Shown one piece after another: positions 52,489 to 60,996 of a stretch of 64,000 nt of DNA. Below the pieces are notes generated by a model. It worked only from the letters and a program-made list of their open reading frames with translations. It searched no databases and was not told where the DNA came from. The stretch comes from Labilibaculum sp. (GTDB lineage Bacteria > Bacteroidota > Bacteroidia > Bacteroidales > Marinifilaceae). Location: assembly GCF_963664555.1 (NCBI RefSeq), contig NZ_OY761461.1, positions 4,691,769-4,755,768 of the forward strand. Direction: 5' to 3'. The translations under genes and the position numbers were made by a program. Numbering within the stretch: the first letter of the stretch is position 1; each line of letters opens with the position of its first letter.

Positions 52489-54873
52489 ATGCTTTGGTAT
52501 CATTTAAAATTGTCGGTTTTACGTCTGCTTAAAAACAGAGCTTTTTCAGTAACCAATATACTGGGTCTCAGTATTGGAATTGCATCCTTTTTTGTCTTAT
52601 TCATTCATGTGCAAAATGAACGAAGCTACGACAGGCATATTAAAGATCATCAGGATATCTACAGGGTAGCATCAACCCCTTCGCATATAGATGATACATG
52701 GGCCAGAAGTTTAGGATTTATTAAAGAAGCCTCCGCCAATTTTCCGGAAGTAGAAGACGCAACACAATTTTCACACTGCCAGTCAGGAACCATTAAAATA
52801 CATGAACAAAGCATATCGCAAAAGGATATTTTATCGGTCGACACCAATTTCATGAACCTATTTGGTGTTGAAAGTCTTGTCGGAAACCTGGCGGACATTA
52901 CAAAACCCAATGTTGCCTTCATTTCGGAACGATTTGCTGAAAAACATTTTAAAGACAGAAACCCAATTGGTGAATACATCGATGTTGAAGCATTGCAATA
53001 TAGTAGAGATCTTGGGAAATATGAAATTGTTGGCATCATTAAAAACACACCCATCAAAACTCATTTTAATTGCGAAATCCTGCTGTCCCAAAAAGGTTCA
53101 CTCAATGTCGCTTATGCCTCTTTGTCTGAAAGAAAAACTCAATGGGTTTACAACTATCTAAAATTGAAAAAAGGAGTTGCTCCTTCGCTTGTTGAAGAGA
53201 AACTCCTCAATGCATTCAATAATTCAAGCTTAAGACAAACCCGTGGACCCAAAGACTACGAATTCAGTCTCACAAAACTTTCCGATATTCACTTAAAATC
53301 CAATTTCAGATTTGAATTAAAAGAAAGCAATACAAAAATAAATATCAATTTATTCACTGCAGTTGCCGTTATTATTTTGATGGTTTCATTAATCAACTTT
53401 GTTAGTTTAATCACAGTTAACCTTTTTAAAAGATCAAAAGAATTTGGATTGAAAACATCCGTTGGTGCTCACAAAAAACATTTGCTCACACAAGTTCTTA
53501 TTGAAGTAATTCTGCTTTGTTCATTGTCAATCATTATCGCTCTAATTTTAATTGAGGCGCTAACACCTTACATTAATAACTTCTATGAAATTCAATTCGA
53601 TATTTTCTATTCCGAACCAATCATTTATCTGACAATATTAACTGTTCTGATATTCAGTGGTATTCTAAGCATCCTTTTTGTGCGCTTTTTTATTTTAAAA
53701 AACAATTCAACCAGCGATATCATTAAAGGTCATACATCTTTAACCGGAAGACGTATTTTACAACCATTAATGATCTTTCAAATCCTGATTGTAATTGTGC
53801 TCATTTCATCTGCTATTTTGGTCAACAAACAAATTTCGTACCTACTGAATAAACCTCTTGGCTTTACAAAAGACAATGTTGTTGTCCTCAACATTAAAGA
53901 TTTTTCAAAAGACCCCAATGTGTTTGCCAATGAATTGAGAAAAAAATCATCCATCGAATCAATTGGCTTTACAATGCAGCATTTTGGATATCCCACACAA
54001 ACCTTATCGCTTGATGGTTTTGGGATTGAAGGAACCGCTGAAATGTCGATGGCTAATTATGATTTTCTGAAAACCATGAACATCCAACTTGTTCACAATT
54101 ACATCAACACTTCATTAGATACCATTGAAGGAATGGTTATCAACAAACATTTGTTTAAAAGATTGATGGAAAAACACAAAACTCTTGAGGAACTGAATTT
54201 ATTTCGATCCGGAATCCCATTGGAAGCAGATCAGAGAAGAGTTGATATCATTGGCGTTGCAGCAGATTTTAATTACAGTTCTGCACACAATCAAATTGGC
54301 GACTATGTTTTCCTCATCGATGAATCCCGAAACAGAGGCAGATTTATGCATATAAGAATTTCTCCCGGGAATACAAGAAACGCCATGACCCACATTCAGG
54401 AAGAGTGGCAAAAACACTATCCCAATCAAAAAATGGATTACTTCTTTATGGATGATAAAATTGCACAGCAGTACAAATCGGAGAACATCCTGAAACGAAT
54501 TTTAATGAGTTTCTCTGTTCTTGGAATTATTATTGGGATACTAGGAATTAGTGCACTCTCCTATTTCACCTCCGAACAACGCACCAAAGAAATTGGTATC
54601 CGAAAAGTAAATGGTGCGAAAACCCGTGAGATTATAACAATGCTAAACAAAGGATTTGCAAAATGGGTAGCTGTCGCCTTTGTGTTGGCCTGCCCCATTG
54701 CCTGGTATGCCATGCACAAATGGCTCGAAAACTTTGCTTACAAAACAGAATTGAGCTGGTGGATTTTTGCCCTGGCAGGAATCATTGCCATGGGAATTTC
54801 GTTGCTTACCGTTTCAATTCAGTCGTGGCGGGCAGCTACCAGAAATCCGGTGGAGAGTTTACGTTACGAATAG
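52489..54873 (+). CDS. FtsX-family ABC permease, 794 aa (paralogue 4)
   Basis: Last gene of the efflux operon. N-terminus HLKLSVLRLLKNRAFSVTNI, first FtsX module RSKEFGLKTSVGAHKKHLLT (about residue 315), second TKEIGIRKVNGAKTREIITM (about 702), shared C-terminal block with ALAGIIAMGISLLTVSIQSW. The periplasmic domains differ strongly from those of the other three, suggesting a different ligand or partner. A family A palindrome and a family B-like repeat follow the stop codon. Confidence 0.9.
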   Translation: MLWYHLKLSVLRLLKNRAFSVTNILGLSIGIASFFVLFIHVQNERSYDRHIKDHQDIYRVASTPSHIDDTWARSLGFIKEASANFPEVEDATQFSHCQSGTIKIHEQSISQKDILSVDTNFMNLFGVESLVGNLADITKPNVAFISERFAEKHFKDRNPIGEYIDVEALQYSRDLGKYEIVGIIKNTPIKTHFNCEILLSQKGSLNVAYASLSERKTQWVYNYLKLKKGVAPSLVEEKLLNAFNNSSLRQTRGPKDYEFSLTKLSDIHLKSNFRFELKESNTKININLFTAVAVIILMVSLINFVSLITVNLFKRSKEFGLKTSVGAHKKHLLTQVLIEVILLCSLSIIIALILIEALTPYINNFYEIQFDIFYSEPIIYLTILTVLIFSGILSILFVRFFILKNNSTSDIIKGHTSLTGRRILQPLMIFQILIVIVLISSAILVNKQISYLLNKPLGFTKDNVVVLNIKDFSKDPNVFANELRKKSSIESIGFTMQHFGYPTQTLSLDGFGIEGTAEMSMANYDFLKTMNIQLVHNYINTSLDTIEGMVINKHLFKRLMEKHKTLEELNLFRSGIPLEADQRRVDIIGVAADFNYSSAHNQIGDYVFLIDESRNRGRFMHIRISPGNTRNAMTHIQEEWQKHYPNQKMDYFFMDDKIAQQYKSENILKRILMSFSVLGIIIGILGISALSYFTSEQRTKEIGIRKVNGAKTREIITMLNKGFAKWVAVAFVLACPIAWYAMHKWLENFAYKTELSWWIFALAGIIAMGISLLTVSIQSWRAATRNPVESLRYE

Positions 54874-55060
54874 ATCTAATAATCTGTTCACGAAAACCGC
54901 AGGGACATGCCATGGCGTGTCCTTTTTCGGAAAAACCAATTACCAAAAAACACCCCAACCCCCTAAAGGGGCTTTAAAAAATCCTCTGCCTAAAGCCAGA
55001 GGCAAAGCATTAATTTTCAGATGATGCGAATTCATCAGCTGTCCCCTATATTTGGTAATC
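54874..55060. repeat. Repeat cluster after the efflux operon
   Basis: Contains a family A palindrome (GGACATGCCATGGCGTGTCC, 54903-54922, preceded by CCGCA), a CCCCCTAAAGGGGCTTT segment (about 54960) and a partial family B copy (CCTCTGCCTAAAGCCAGAGG hairpin at about 54983, then TTCATCAGCTGTCCCCT). No gene. Confidence 0.7.
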
Positions 55061-55061
55061 A

Positions 55062-55583
55062 CTATCTATTTGTCAGTTTATACCAGGTAATATCATCTCC
55101 CTGAAACTTAAATCTCTCTTCCAACTGAAAGCCTAACTTGTTCAGCACCCACTGCGATTTTAGATTACTAAGCAAGGTCATGCTGTAAATTTCGGGAATT
55201 TTAAGCTCGGTAAAAGCATAATGAATAGCAGCCTTTGTTGCTTCAGTAATGTATCCTTTGCCCCAATACTTACGCAGCAATCTAAATTTCAGATTGTAAA
55301 AATCACTGTGCCCGTTCTGGTTTTCCTTTTCAAATTTAAAACCAGTCCAGCCAATAAAATTCCCCGATTCCTTTTCAACAATTGCCCAACGTCCAATACC
55401 AATCCGCTCATACTGATCCCGAATCGATTCAATCATTTTTTTACTCTCGTTGATATTCCGAATGGGTTTTCTTCCTAAAAATTTATATACCTCAGCATCC
55501 GAGTCCATCTCGAACATACTTTCGGCATCAGTTGGCAGTATTTCCCGTAGATACAATCTTTCTGTTTCAAACAATATTTTCAT
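55062..55583 (-). CDS. GNAT N-acetyltransferase (RimJ/RimL-like)
   Basis: Acetyl-CoA-dependent transferase, substrate unknown. ATG 55583 is preferred: it follows GGAGAGCTGGGA and gives the usual start MKILFETERLYLREILPTDA. The frame opens 20 codons earlier without family similarity. GNAT motif A is LRKYWGKGYITEATKAAIHY (about 101-120), followed by PEIYSMTLLSNLKSQWVLNK and LGFQLEERF. 173 aa from this start, the family size. Confidence 0.87.
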   Translation of the reverse strand: MKILFETERLYLREILPTDAESMFEMDSDAEVYKFLGRKPIRNINESKKMIESIRDQYERIGIGRWAIVEKESGNFIGWTGFKFEKENQNGHSDFYNLKFRLLRKYWGKGYITEATKAAIHYAFTELKIPEIYSMTLLSNLKSQWVLNKLGFQLEERFKFQGDDITWYKLTNR

Positions 55584-55727
55584 TCCCAGCTCTCCTTTTT
55601 TCGTTAAAAAATCAATCTTTTTAATCTCGCACATATCTGCCAATTGTGCAAGTTTTTAGACAAATAGATTCTTATTTAGACTAAAAAATAAGATTTAAGT
55701 AAGTTTCAATTAATACTTCACACTCAA

Positions 55728-55760
55728 CTTAAACACTAAGAACTCAAAGAATTATTTTCG
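55728..55760 (+). repeat. CACAGAG-type short phased repeat, copy 3 (degenerate)
   Basis: AAACACTAAGAACTCAAAGA with ATTATTTTCGGTG after it. It matches the pattern of copy 1 (AACCACTAAGAACACAAAGG). Confidence 0.45.
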
Positions 55761-55827
55761 GTGTTTGTAAATAAAACCTGACGATACTTGGAACCACAAA
55801 TTCGTGCTCCTAGTGCTTTAAAACAAA

Positions 55828-55857
55828 AAAGCGACAGTTCTTTCGAACCGTCGCTTT
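55828..55857 (-). terminator. Intrinsic terminator of the soluble pyrophosphatase gene
   Basis: AAAGCGACAGTTC pairs with GAACCGTCGCTTT with one mismatch and a TTTC loop. On the minus strand it runs into TTTTTTGTTTT. It lies 48 bases past the ppa stop codon. Confidence 0.85.
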
Positions 55858-55904
55858 ATATCGTTTTGTAATTTGTAATTACTAATTCGTAATTATTAAT
55901 TGTT

Positions 55905-56576
55905 TTAAACGTGTCGCAGTATGTCTTCCAAATTCTCAAATTTGGTTTTATAATCATTCATCGACCGGACAATTACCTCGTGAGCTTCTTCAACACCATA
56001 AACATGTGTAATCTCAGCTTCGCTTTCCAAACCCGGCATATCCTTGTAGGTCAAAAAATAATGTTTCAAACGACCCACAACCACATCCGAACAATCCGAA
56101 ATATCAGTATAAGCACCATAAGTAGCATCATTCATCAAAACAGCAATAATCTTATCATCAGCCTCGTTTCCGTCAATCATTCGAAAACCACCAATCGGAC
56201 GAACCTCTGCAATAATATCACCGTGCGATATCACTTTTTCAGTCAGTACACAAATATCCAAAGGATCCGAATCACCCTGAACATTCTCCTTGCCCGATTT
56301 TTCACTGCAATATTCTCCAACAGATTCTCCACAATAAGTCTGAGGTAAAAATCCGTACAAAGCAGGAACAACATTCGAATATTTCTGAGGACGATCAATC
56401 TTCAAATAACCACTCGTTTTGTCTACTTCATATTTAACGGTGTCGGTAGGAACCATCTCAATAAAAGCCATCACCGAATCCGGCGCATTGTCTCCAACAT
56501 CCAGCCCATGCCAAGGATGAGACTTGTAACGCAATCCCATTAATCTTGCGATAGGATCATTCAATTTGTTTCCCAT
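55905..56576 (-). CDS. ppa: Soluble family I inorganic pyrophosphatase
   Basis: Hydrolyses PPi in the cytosol to drive biosynthesis. The family I active site is intact: YGFLPQTYCGE (residues about 73-83), the signature DSDPLDICVL with three Asp (about 101-110) and DDKIIAVLMND (about 140). C-terminal KHYFLTYKD (about 170) is present. At 223 aa it belongs to the longer eukaryote/Bacteroidota-like group. The window also has a membrane pyrophosphatase (hppA), so the cell has an energy-saving and a non-coupled route. Confidence 0.93.
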   Translation of the reverse strand: MGNKLNDPIARLMGLRYKSHPWHGLDVGDNAPDSVMAFIEMVPTDTVKYEVDKTSGYLKIDRPQKYSNVVPALYGFLPQTYCGESVGEYCSEKSGKENVQGDSDPLDICVLTEKVISHGDIIAEVRPIGGFRMIDGNEADDKIIAVLMNDATYGAYTDISDCSDVVVGRLKHYFLTYKDMPGLESEAEITHVYGVEEAHEVIVRSMNDYKTKFENLEDILRHV

Positions 56577-56636
56577 AGTAAGTATTTCTTTTTAAGCTTC
56601 GTTTTTTAGCACAACGACTCTATTATCTAGGTAAAA

Positions 56637-56670
56637 CAAATGTAAGAAAACAATATAAAAAACGAGCCAA
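56637..56670 (-). promoter_or_regulatory. Candidate Bacteroidota-type promoter of ppa
   Basis: On the minus strand TACATTTG (plus 56637-56644) fits TAnnTTTG, with TTGG (plus 56667-56670) about 22 bases upstream at the -33 position. It lies about 60 bases before the ppa start. Confidence 0.5.
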
Positions 56671-56689
56671 TCGTATTTTTCTTTTGCGT

Positions 56690-56830
56690 TAAATCTAAAA
56701 ATTGAGTGATTTCCGCCATATAAATGTGGGGCTTACCTCCTTTTAGTCGGCCGGGCTTTTCGTTCCAAGTCCTCACCATTCCACCCACCGGCCTAATCTG
56801 CCTGCGGGCTTTCCTCTGCAATCCCTAAGC
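56690..56830 (-). other. Structured intergenic element with repeated GAAAGCCCG motifs
   Basis: On the minus strand it reads GGGATTGCAGAGGAAAGCCC, GCAGGC, GGCCGGTGGGTGGAATGG, TTGGAACGAAAAGCCCGGCC and GGAGGTAAGCCCC. AAGCCC thus occurs three times, at intervals of roughly 50 and 30 bases. It has higher GC than its surroundings and does not code. It could be a small RNA or a mobile repeat; nothing known is claimed. Confidence 0.45.
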
Positions 56831-56915
56831 CATCCTGCCCCAAATTTCCTTTTACATTGTTTTTATTGCATCCACAATTCAGATCATAGCATTCAAATAA
56901 CATTAAAAACAAAAC

Positions 56916-57084
56916 GGTCACGCCATGGCATGACCCTACAAATACCAATCAAAACACATTGTTCCAATGCAATTACAAATCTATTCGATAACGCCGTAGG
57001 GATACGACATGTCGTATCCGAAACACATTCAACCCAATCCCAAATCATAAACCACGAAAAAAAAGGTCACGCCATGGCATGCCC
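56916..57084. repeat. Cluster of three family A palindromes in alternating orientation
   Basis: GGTCACGCCATGGCATGACC (56916-56935, then CTAC), GGATACGACATGTCGTATCC (57000-57019, preceded by CGTA) and GGTCACGCCATGGCATGCCC (57065-57084, then CTACG). The orientations are plus, minus, plus, as in bacterial interspersed mosaic elements. A short family B hairpin (CCTCTGCCTGAAGCCAGAGG) follows at 57169-57188. Confidence 0.8.
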
Positions 57085-57220
57085 CTACGCAATTCAATCA
57101 ATGCAAAATATCCCGAAGGGATTATATGTTTACCCCGAATTTCACCCCAAACAAATTTAAAAAAAAATCCTCTGCCTGAAGCCAGAGGCAAAGGAATACG
57201 GAAATAACCAATATTAAAAT

Positions 57221-58096
57221 CTATACCGATCTCAGGGCTTCATCCTCACTTAAGATTAACTTACGTAAATACTCCCCACTTTTTGTGAATCTATAATTTA
57301 CATCTTCATCACCATCTCTATCATTAAGTTCTATTAAATCCAACAATAATAATCTATCATAAATATCATCATCCTGAATATATCTTACCTTAATTATATC
57401 AAGACTTGCATCATTAAATAACTGAACTAAATCTTTATCTTGTATCAGTGTCTTAATTTTATCGGTATCAACACCAGAAGTTCTGGCCTCTTCATTCCTA
57501 ATCACATCATCCCCTATCGCTTGCATTGATTTCAACGATGCGTCCTTAGACTTTTCCTGTTTGCCATCTGGAGATTTTAAAAGCTCAGCTAATGAAGTAT
57601 CTTCACCACCTTCGCCTTTTAATAATGCTTGATGCCTTTTTTCAAGATCATCATATTTATTTTGAAGATTTAATTTAGCTTCTTGCTCATCCTCATAACG
57701 TTTTTCAAATTTCTTAGTTTCAGAAACCTGATTATTAAACACATCAATAGTCACAATTGACTTAGAGTCGGTTATTTCATGGACACGAGGGGTAATACGC
57801 TTTTCAAACCCAAGCACTATAAACCTTGATATATTTAATAAAATATAAGTGGCGAATAAAACACCTAAAGCCATTAGAATGCACCATCCAAGATTAGGTA
57901 AGAACTTATCACTTTCAAGGTAAGTCTCCATAAAAGCAATTCTACTCATCATTGACCTGTTGGGTTCAAAATTGAATAAAGTATAAACAAACTTGTAATT
58001 GTGAATCACCCAGACACCAATTAATGTGCCGAAGAATGGGTTGGTAATTTTGTTCTTGAGACCTTCGGTAAACGAGGTGAAAGATTTTATTATCAT
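57221..58096 (-). CDS. Hypothetical membrane protein with coiled coil
   Basis: 291 aa. Two membrane helices near the N-terminus (NPFFGTLIGVWVIHNYKFVY, residues about 19-38, and LGWCILMALGVLFATYILLN, about 69-88), a coiled coil (about 125-165, KFEKRYEDEQEAKLNLQNKY), an acidic linker, and a C-terminal winged-helix-like region (LLLLDLIELNDRDG, YRFTKSGEYLRKLILSEDEA). No family recognised. It sits with another accessory gene among mobile palindromes, a setting often seen for defence or stress genes. A TATATTTG -7-like box lies on its strand at 58125-58132. Confidence 0.7.
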   Translation of the reverse strand: MIIKSFTSFTEGLKNKITNPFFGTLIGVWVIHNYKFVYTLFNFEPNRSMMSRIAFMETYLESDKFLPNLGWCILMALGVLFATYILLNISRFIVLGFEKRITPRVHEITDSKSIVTIDVFNNQVSETKKFEKRYEDEQEAKLNLQNKYDDLEKRHQALLKGEGGEDTSLAELLKSPDGKQEKSKDASLKSMQAIGDDVIRNEEARTSGVDTDKIKTLIQDKDLVQLFNDASLDIIKVRYIQDDDIYDRLLLLDLIELNDRDGDEDVNYRFTKSGEYLRKLILSEDEALRSV

Positions 58097-58187
58097 GAAC
58101 TTTTTTTATTAGATTTTGCAATACCAAATATAACAATATATCCACTAAATAAATAAAAATTCGTGAAGCTAATGGTAACACAAAACT

Positions 58188-58212
58188 AAAGCCACGCAAC
58201 CGTGGCTTTTAA
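58188..58212 (-). terminator. Intrinsic terminator
   Basis: AAAGCCACG (58188-58196) pairs perfectly with CGTGGCTTT (58201-58209), 4-nt loop, followed on the minus strand by AGTTTTG. It ends the 68-aa gene. Confidence 0.8.
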
Positions 58213-58235
58213 TTGAGAGTATACTTATCAACACA

Positions 58236-58442
58236 TTAACTCGTGTGACAAGCATTAGAGCAATAATAACAACCATTAACTTGGTTGTAAGTTTTTTTTG
58301 CTTCACTTACAGCCGAGCTGCAATACAAAAAATCACCTAGATAAATTCTATTCTCAGAATGAGGCATATAACTGCAACCATCTTTATGCACTTCATGATC
58401 TCCATTTGCTTGTGCATTTTTATTCACATAGTATTTAGCCAT
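58236..58442 (-). CDS. Small cysteine-rich protein, 68 aa
   Basis: The sequence MAKYYVNKNAQANGDHEVHK, with CSYMPHSEN, a CSSA pair, and a C-terminal NGCYYCSNACHTS, carries six Cys and several His. It looks like a metal-binding or zinc-ribbon-like protein. Similar short proteins occur sporadically across bacteria (from memory, not searched), which would fit horizontal spread. No signal peptide. Own terminator and a monocistronic setting support a real gene. Confidence 0.72.
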   Translation of the reverse strand: MAKYYVNKNAQANGDHEVHKDGCSYMPHSENRIYLGDFLYCSSAVSEAKKTYNQVNGCYYCSNACHTS

Positions 58443-58519
58443 GTTTTAAAATATTTGATAGTTTTTCCATTCAAGTTTACAGGTCTGAATAGCTCACCTT
58501 AATTTAATAAGTAGTACCA

Positions 58520-58610
58520 AAAAGTCCCCTTCAGGGAAATGGAGCATAGCGTAATTCGACAAAGTCCATTTAGGGGTTGATACATGAAAAGGTCACGCCA
58601 TGGCATGACC
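58520..58610. repeat. Degenerate CCCCTT repeat plus family A palindrome
   Basis: GTCCCCTTCAGGGAAATGGA and CATTTAGGGGTTG (58523-58580) belong to the degenerate CCCC repeats. GGTCACGCCATGGCATGACC (58591-58610) followed by CTAC is a perfect-arm family A copy except for one position. It lies just 3' of the yifB stop. Confidence 0.65.
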
Positions 58611-58654
58611 CTACAAATATTATTAATTCATAATTTCTAATTCATAATTCTCAC

Positions 58655-60193
58655 CTATCCTCCCCAACCATCACGATCTAAACTGCGGTACTGAATGGCT
58701 TCCGCCAAATGATCGGTTTCGATGGTTTCAGAGCCTTCCAGATCGGCAATGGTGCGCGAAACTTTTAAAATTCGGTCGTAGGCGCGGGCCGAGAGTCCCA
58801 CCTTTTCCATGGCGGTTTTTAGCAACTGGTTGCCGGCCTCGTTGGGCTGACAGTGTTTACGCAGCAATTTCGAACTCATCTGGGCATTGCAATGAACGCC
58901 ATCGTGCTCCGCAAATCGCTTTTCCTGAACCTGTCTGGCTTTTTCAACTCGTTTGCGAACTATTTCACTCTTTTCCGACAAGCGCTGATCCGATATTTTA
59001 TCGAAAGAAACCGGAACTACCTCAATGTGAATGTCAATGCGATCCAAAAGCGGGCCACTAATTTTACTCAGGTATTTTTGCACCATTCCCGGCCCGCACA
59101 GGCAATCTTTATCGGGATGGTTGTAGTAGCCGCACGGACAAGGATTCATGGAAGCAATCAGCATGGTGCTGGCAGGATATTCAATGGTACATTTAGCTCG
59201 TGATATGGTAATGGTTCTATCCTCCAAAGGTTGCCTCATCACCTCCAGAACGGTTCGTCTGAATTCGGGCAGCTCATCTAAAAACAACACTCCATTGTGA
59301 GCTAAACTTATTTCTCCTGGTTGCGGAAATGTGCCGCCGCCCACTAAAGCTACATCAGAGATTGTGTGATGCGGCGATCGAAACGGCCTTTGTGTCATCA
59401 GGGCACTGTTCTTTTCCAAAGTACCGGCCACCGAGTGTATTTTTGTTGTTTCCAACGCTTCCTGCAGTGTTAAGGGAGGCAAAATTCCTGAAATTCGTTT
59501 GGCCAACATGGTTTTTCCTGCTCCGGGAGGCCCAATCATGATAATATTATGACCGCCGGCAGCGGCAATCTCCAAAGCACGCTTCACATTCTCCTGTCCT
59601 TTTACATCGGCAAAATCGTGAGGGAAATTGTTTAAGTGTGCGTAAAACTCGGCCCGGGTGTCTACTTCAGTGGGTGGAATTTCCAAATCACCTTTCAAAA
59701 ATTCAATCACTTCCTTAATCGTATCGGCGCCAATTATTTTCAGTTTGTTTACTACAGCGGCCTCGCGTGCATTTGCTTTTGGCAAAATTAAACCTTCAAA
59801 ACCTTCTTCCCGTGCCTGAATGGCCATAGGTAATACTCCTTTAATGGGAACCAAACTGCCATCGAGCGATAATTCGCCCATAATAATATATTTGCCAAGT
59901 ACTTCGCAGTTAATTTGCTCGGTTGCTGTAAGTATTCCTATCGCCAGCGGCAAATCGTAAGCCGATCCTTCTTTTCGGATATCGGCAGGAGCCATATTAA
60001 TAATGATCTTTTTACCGGGAATTTTGTAGCCAACTTCGCGCAAGGCAGAATCTATTCGCTGCTGACTTTCCTTCACCGCATTATCGGGCAATCCAACCAA
60101 GGAAAAACGAACTCCGGGAAAAACATTTACTTCTATTGTTATTGTTGTGGCATGAATGCCATAAACGGCACTTCCGTAGGTTTTAACAAGCAT
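58655..60193 (-). CDS. YifB/ComM-type Mg-chelatase-like AAA ATPase
   Basis: AAA+ helicase-like ATPase of the YifB/ComM family, linked in other bacteria to branch migration during natural transformation. Start ATG 60193 gives the canonical MLVKTYGSAVYGI; the frame opens 7 codons earlier. A Lon-protease-like N-terminal domain (residues about 1-170) is followed by Walker A GPPGAGKTMLAKR (about 217), Walker B NGVLFLDELPEFRR (about 282), a Cys cluster NPCPCGYYNHPDKDCLCG (about 342-359) and the C-terminal lid (LSARAYDRILKVSRTIADLE). Complete at 512 aa. Confidence 0.92.
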   Translation of the reverse strand: MLVKTYGSAVYGIHATTITIEVNVFPGVRFSLVGLPDNAVKESQQRIDSALREVGYKIPGKKIIINMAPADIRKEGSAYDLPLAIGILTATEQINCEVLGKYIIMGELSLDGSLVPIKGVLPMAIQAREEGFEGLILPKANAREAAVVNKLKIIGADTIKEVIEFLKGDLEIPPTEVDTRAEFYAHLNNFPHDFADVKGQENVKRALEIAAAGGHNIIMIGPPGAGKTMLAKRISGILPPLTLQEALETTKIHSVAGTLEKNSALMTQRPFRSPHHTISDVALVGGGTFPQPGEISLAHNGVLFLDELPEFRRTVLEVMRQPLEDRTITISRAKCTIEYPASTMLIASMNPCPCGYYNHPDKDCLCGPGMVQKYLSKISGPLLDRIDIHIEVVPVSFDKISDQRLSEKSEIVRKRVEKARQVQEKRFAEHDGVHCNAQMSSKLLRKHCQPNEAGNQLLKTAMEKVGLSARAYDRILKVSRTIADLEGSETIETDHLAEAIQYRSLDRDGWGG

Positions 60194-60313
60194 ATCTATG
60201 AGTTTTACTAACAAACAAAATCACCCCATGAATGTAACAATAATACGCCAACTATCAAAAAACATAATTCAAATTATAAAACACTATGTCATGCCTGCTG
60301 TTTAGACACAAAA

Positions 60314-60340
60314 AAGAGGATGCCGATTCGGCATCCTCTT
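60314..60340 (-). terminator. Intrinsic terminator of gmhA
   Basis: AAGAGGATGCCG and CGGCATCCTCTT form a perfect 12-bp stem with an ATT loop. On the minus strand it continues into TTTTGTG. It lies about 80 bases past the gmhA stop. Confidence 0.85.
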
Positions 60341-60420
60341 CCATACTTCTTCTTCAGTTATTAAACCTGAGGTAAATCCACTCCCTTTTCTCAGATATAA
60401 AACGTTACAACTGCACCGAA

Positions 60421-60996
60421 CTATTTCATTTTTGCTTCGATGTATTGAATCAGGCAATGAATTACTTTGATGTGTATTTCCTGTACCCGATCGGAATATT
60501 TTTTCCAAGGCACCCGAATTTCAACATCGCAAAGAGCAGCCATTTCACCACCCGTTTTCCCGGTTAAACCAACAACAATCAGTCCTTTTTCTTTGGCAGC
60601 CATTACTGCATTAATAATATTCGCGGAATTTCCCGAGGTACTAATTCCCAAAAATACATCTCCTTTTTGGCCCATTCCTTCCACATATCTCGAGAAAATA
60701 TAATCGAAACCATAATCGTTTGCCACACAAGTTATATGACTTGGATCTGAAATGGCTACGGCTGGCATCGATGGTCTGTCTTCTCGAAAACGGCCTGTTA
60801 ATTCTTCGGCAAAATGCATGGCATCGCACATCGAACCACCATTACCGCAAGAAATAATCTTCCCTCCGTTTTTTATAGATTTTGCCATTGCCTCTCCTGC
60901 CGCTTCAATTGCCGCAAAATTAGCCTCATCAGCAATAAATTCATTCAAAACTTTTTGTGCATCCAAAAAGCTTTCTTTTATATCGTTCTGTATCAT
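60421..60996 (-). CDS. gmhA: Phosphoheptose (sedoheptulose-7-phosphate) isomerase
   Basis: First step to ADP-heptose for LPS core: sedoheptulose-7-P to D-glycero-D-manno-heptose-7-P. SIS-domain motifs: NGGKIISCGNGGSMCDAMHF (residues about 43-62) with the phosphate-binding Ser, EELTGRF, LGISTSGNSANIINAV (about 116) and the C-terminal catalytic QEIHIKVIHCLIQYIE. At 191 aa it is of normal length. Single-gene unit with a strong terminator. Confidence 0.92.
   Translation of the reverse strand: MIQNDIKESFLDAQKVLNEFIADEANFAAIEAAGEAMAKSIKNGGKIISCGNGGSMCDAMHFAEELTGRFREDRPSMPAVAISDPSHITCVANDYGFDYIFSRYVEGMGQKGDVFLGISTSGNSANIINAVMAAKEKGLIVVGLTGKTGGEMAALCDVEIRVPWKKYSDRVQEIHIKVIHCLIQYIEAKMK

Noticed and set aside
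56627..56821. Minus-strand 64-codon ORF in the AAGCCC element
   Set aside because: It follows the structured element and its peptide is mostly Arg/Gly/Pro from GC-rich hairpins; non-coding explanation preferred.
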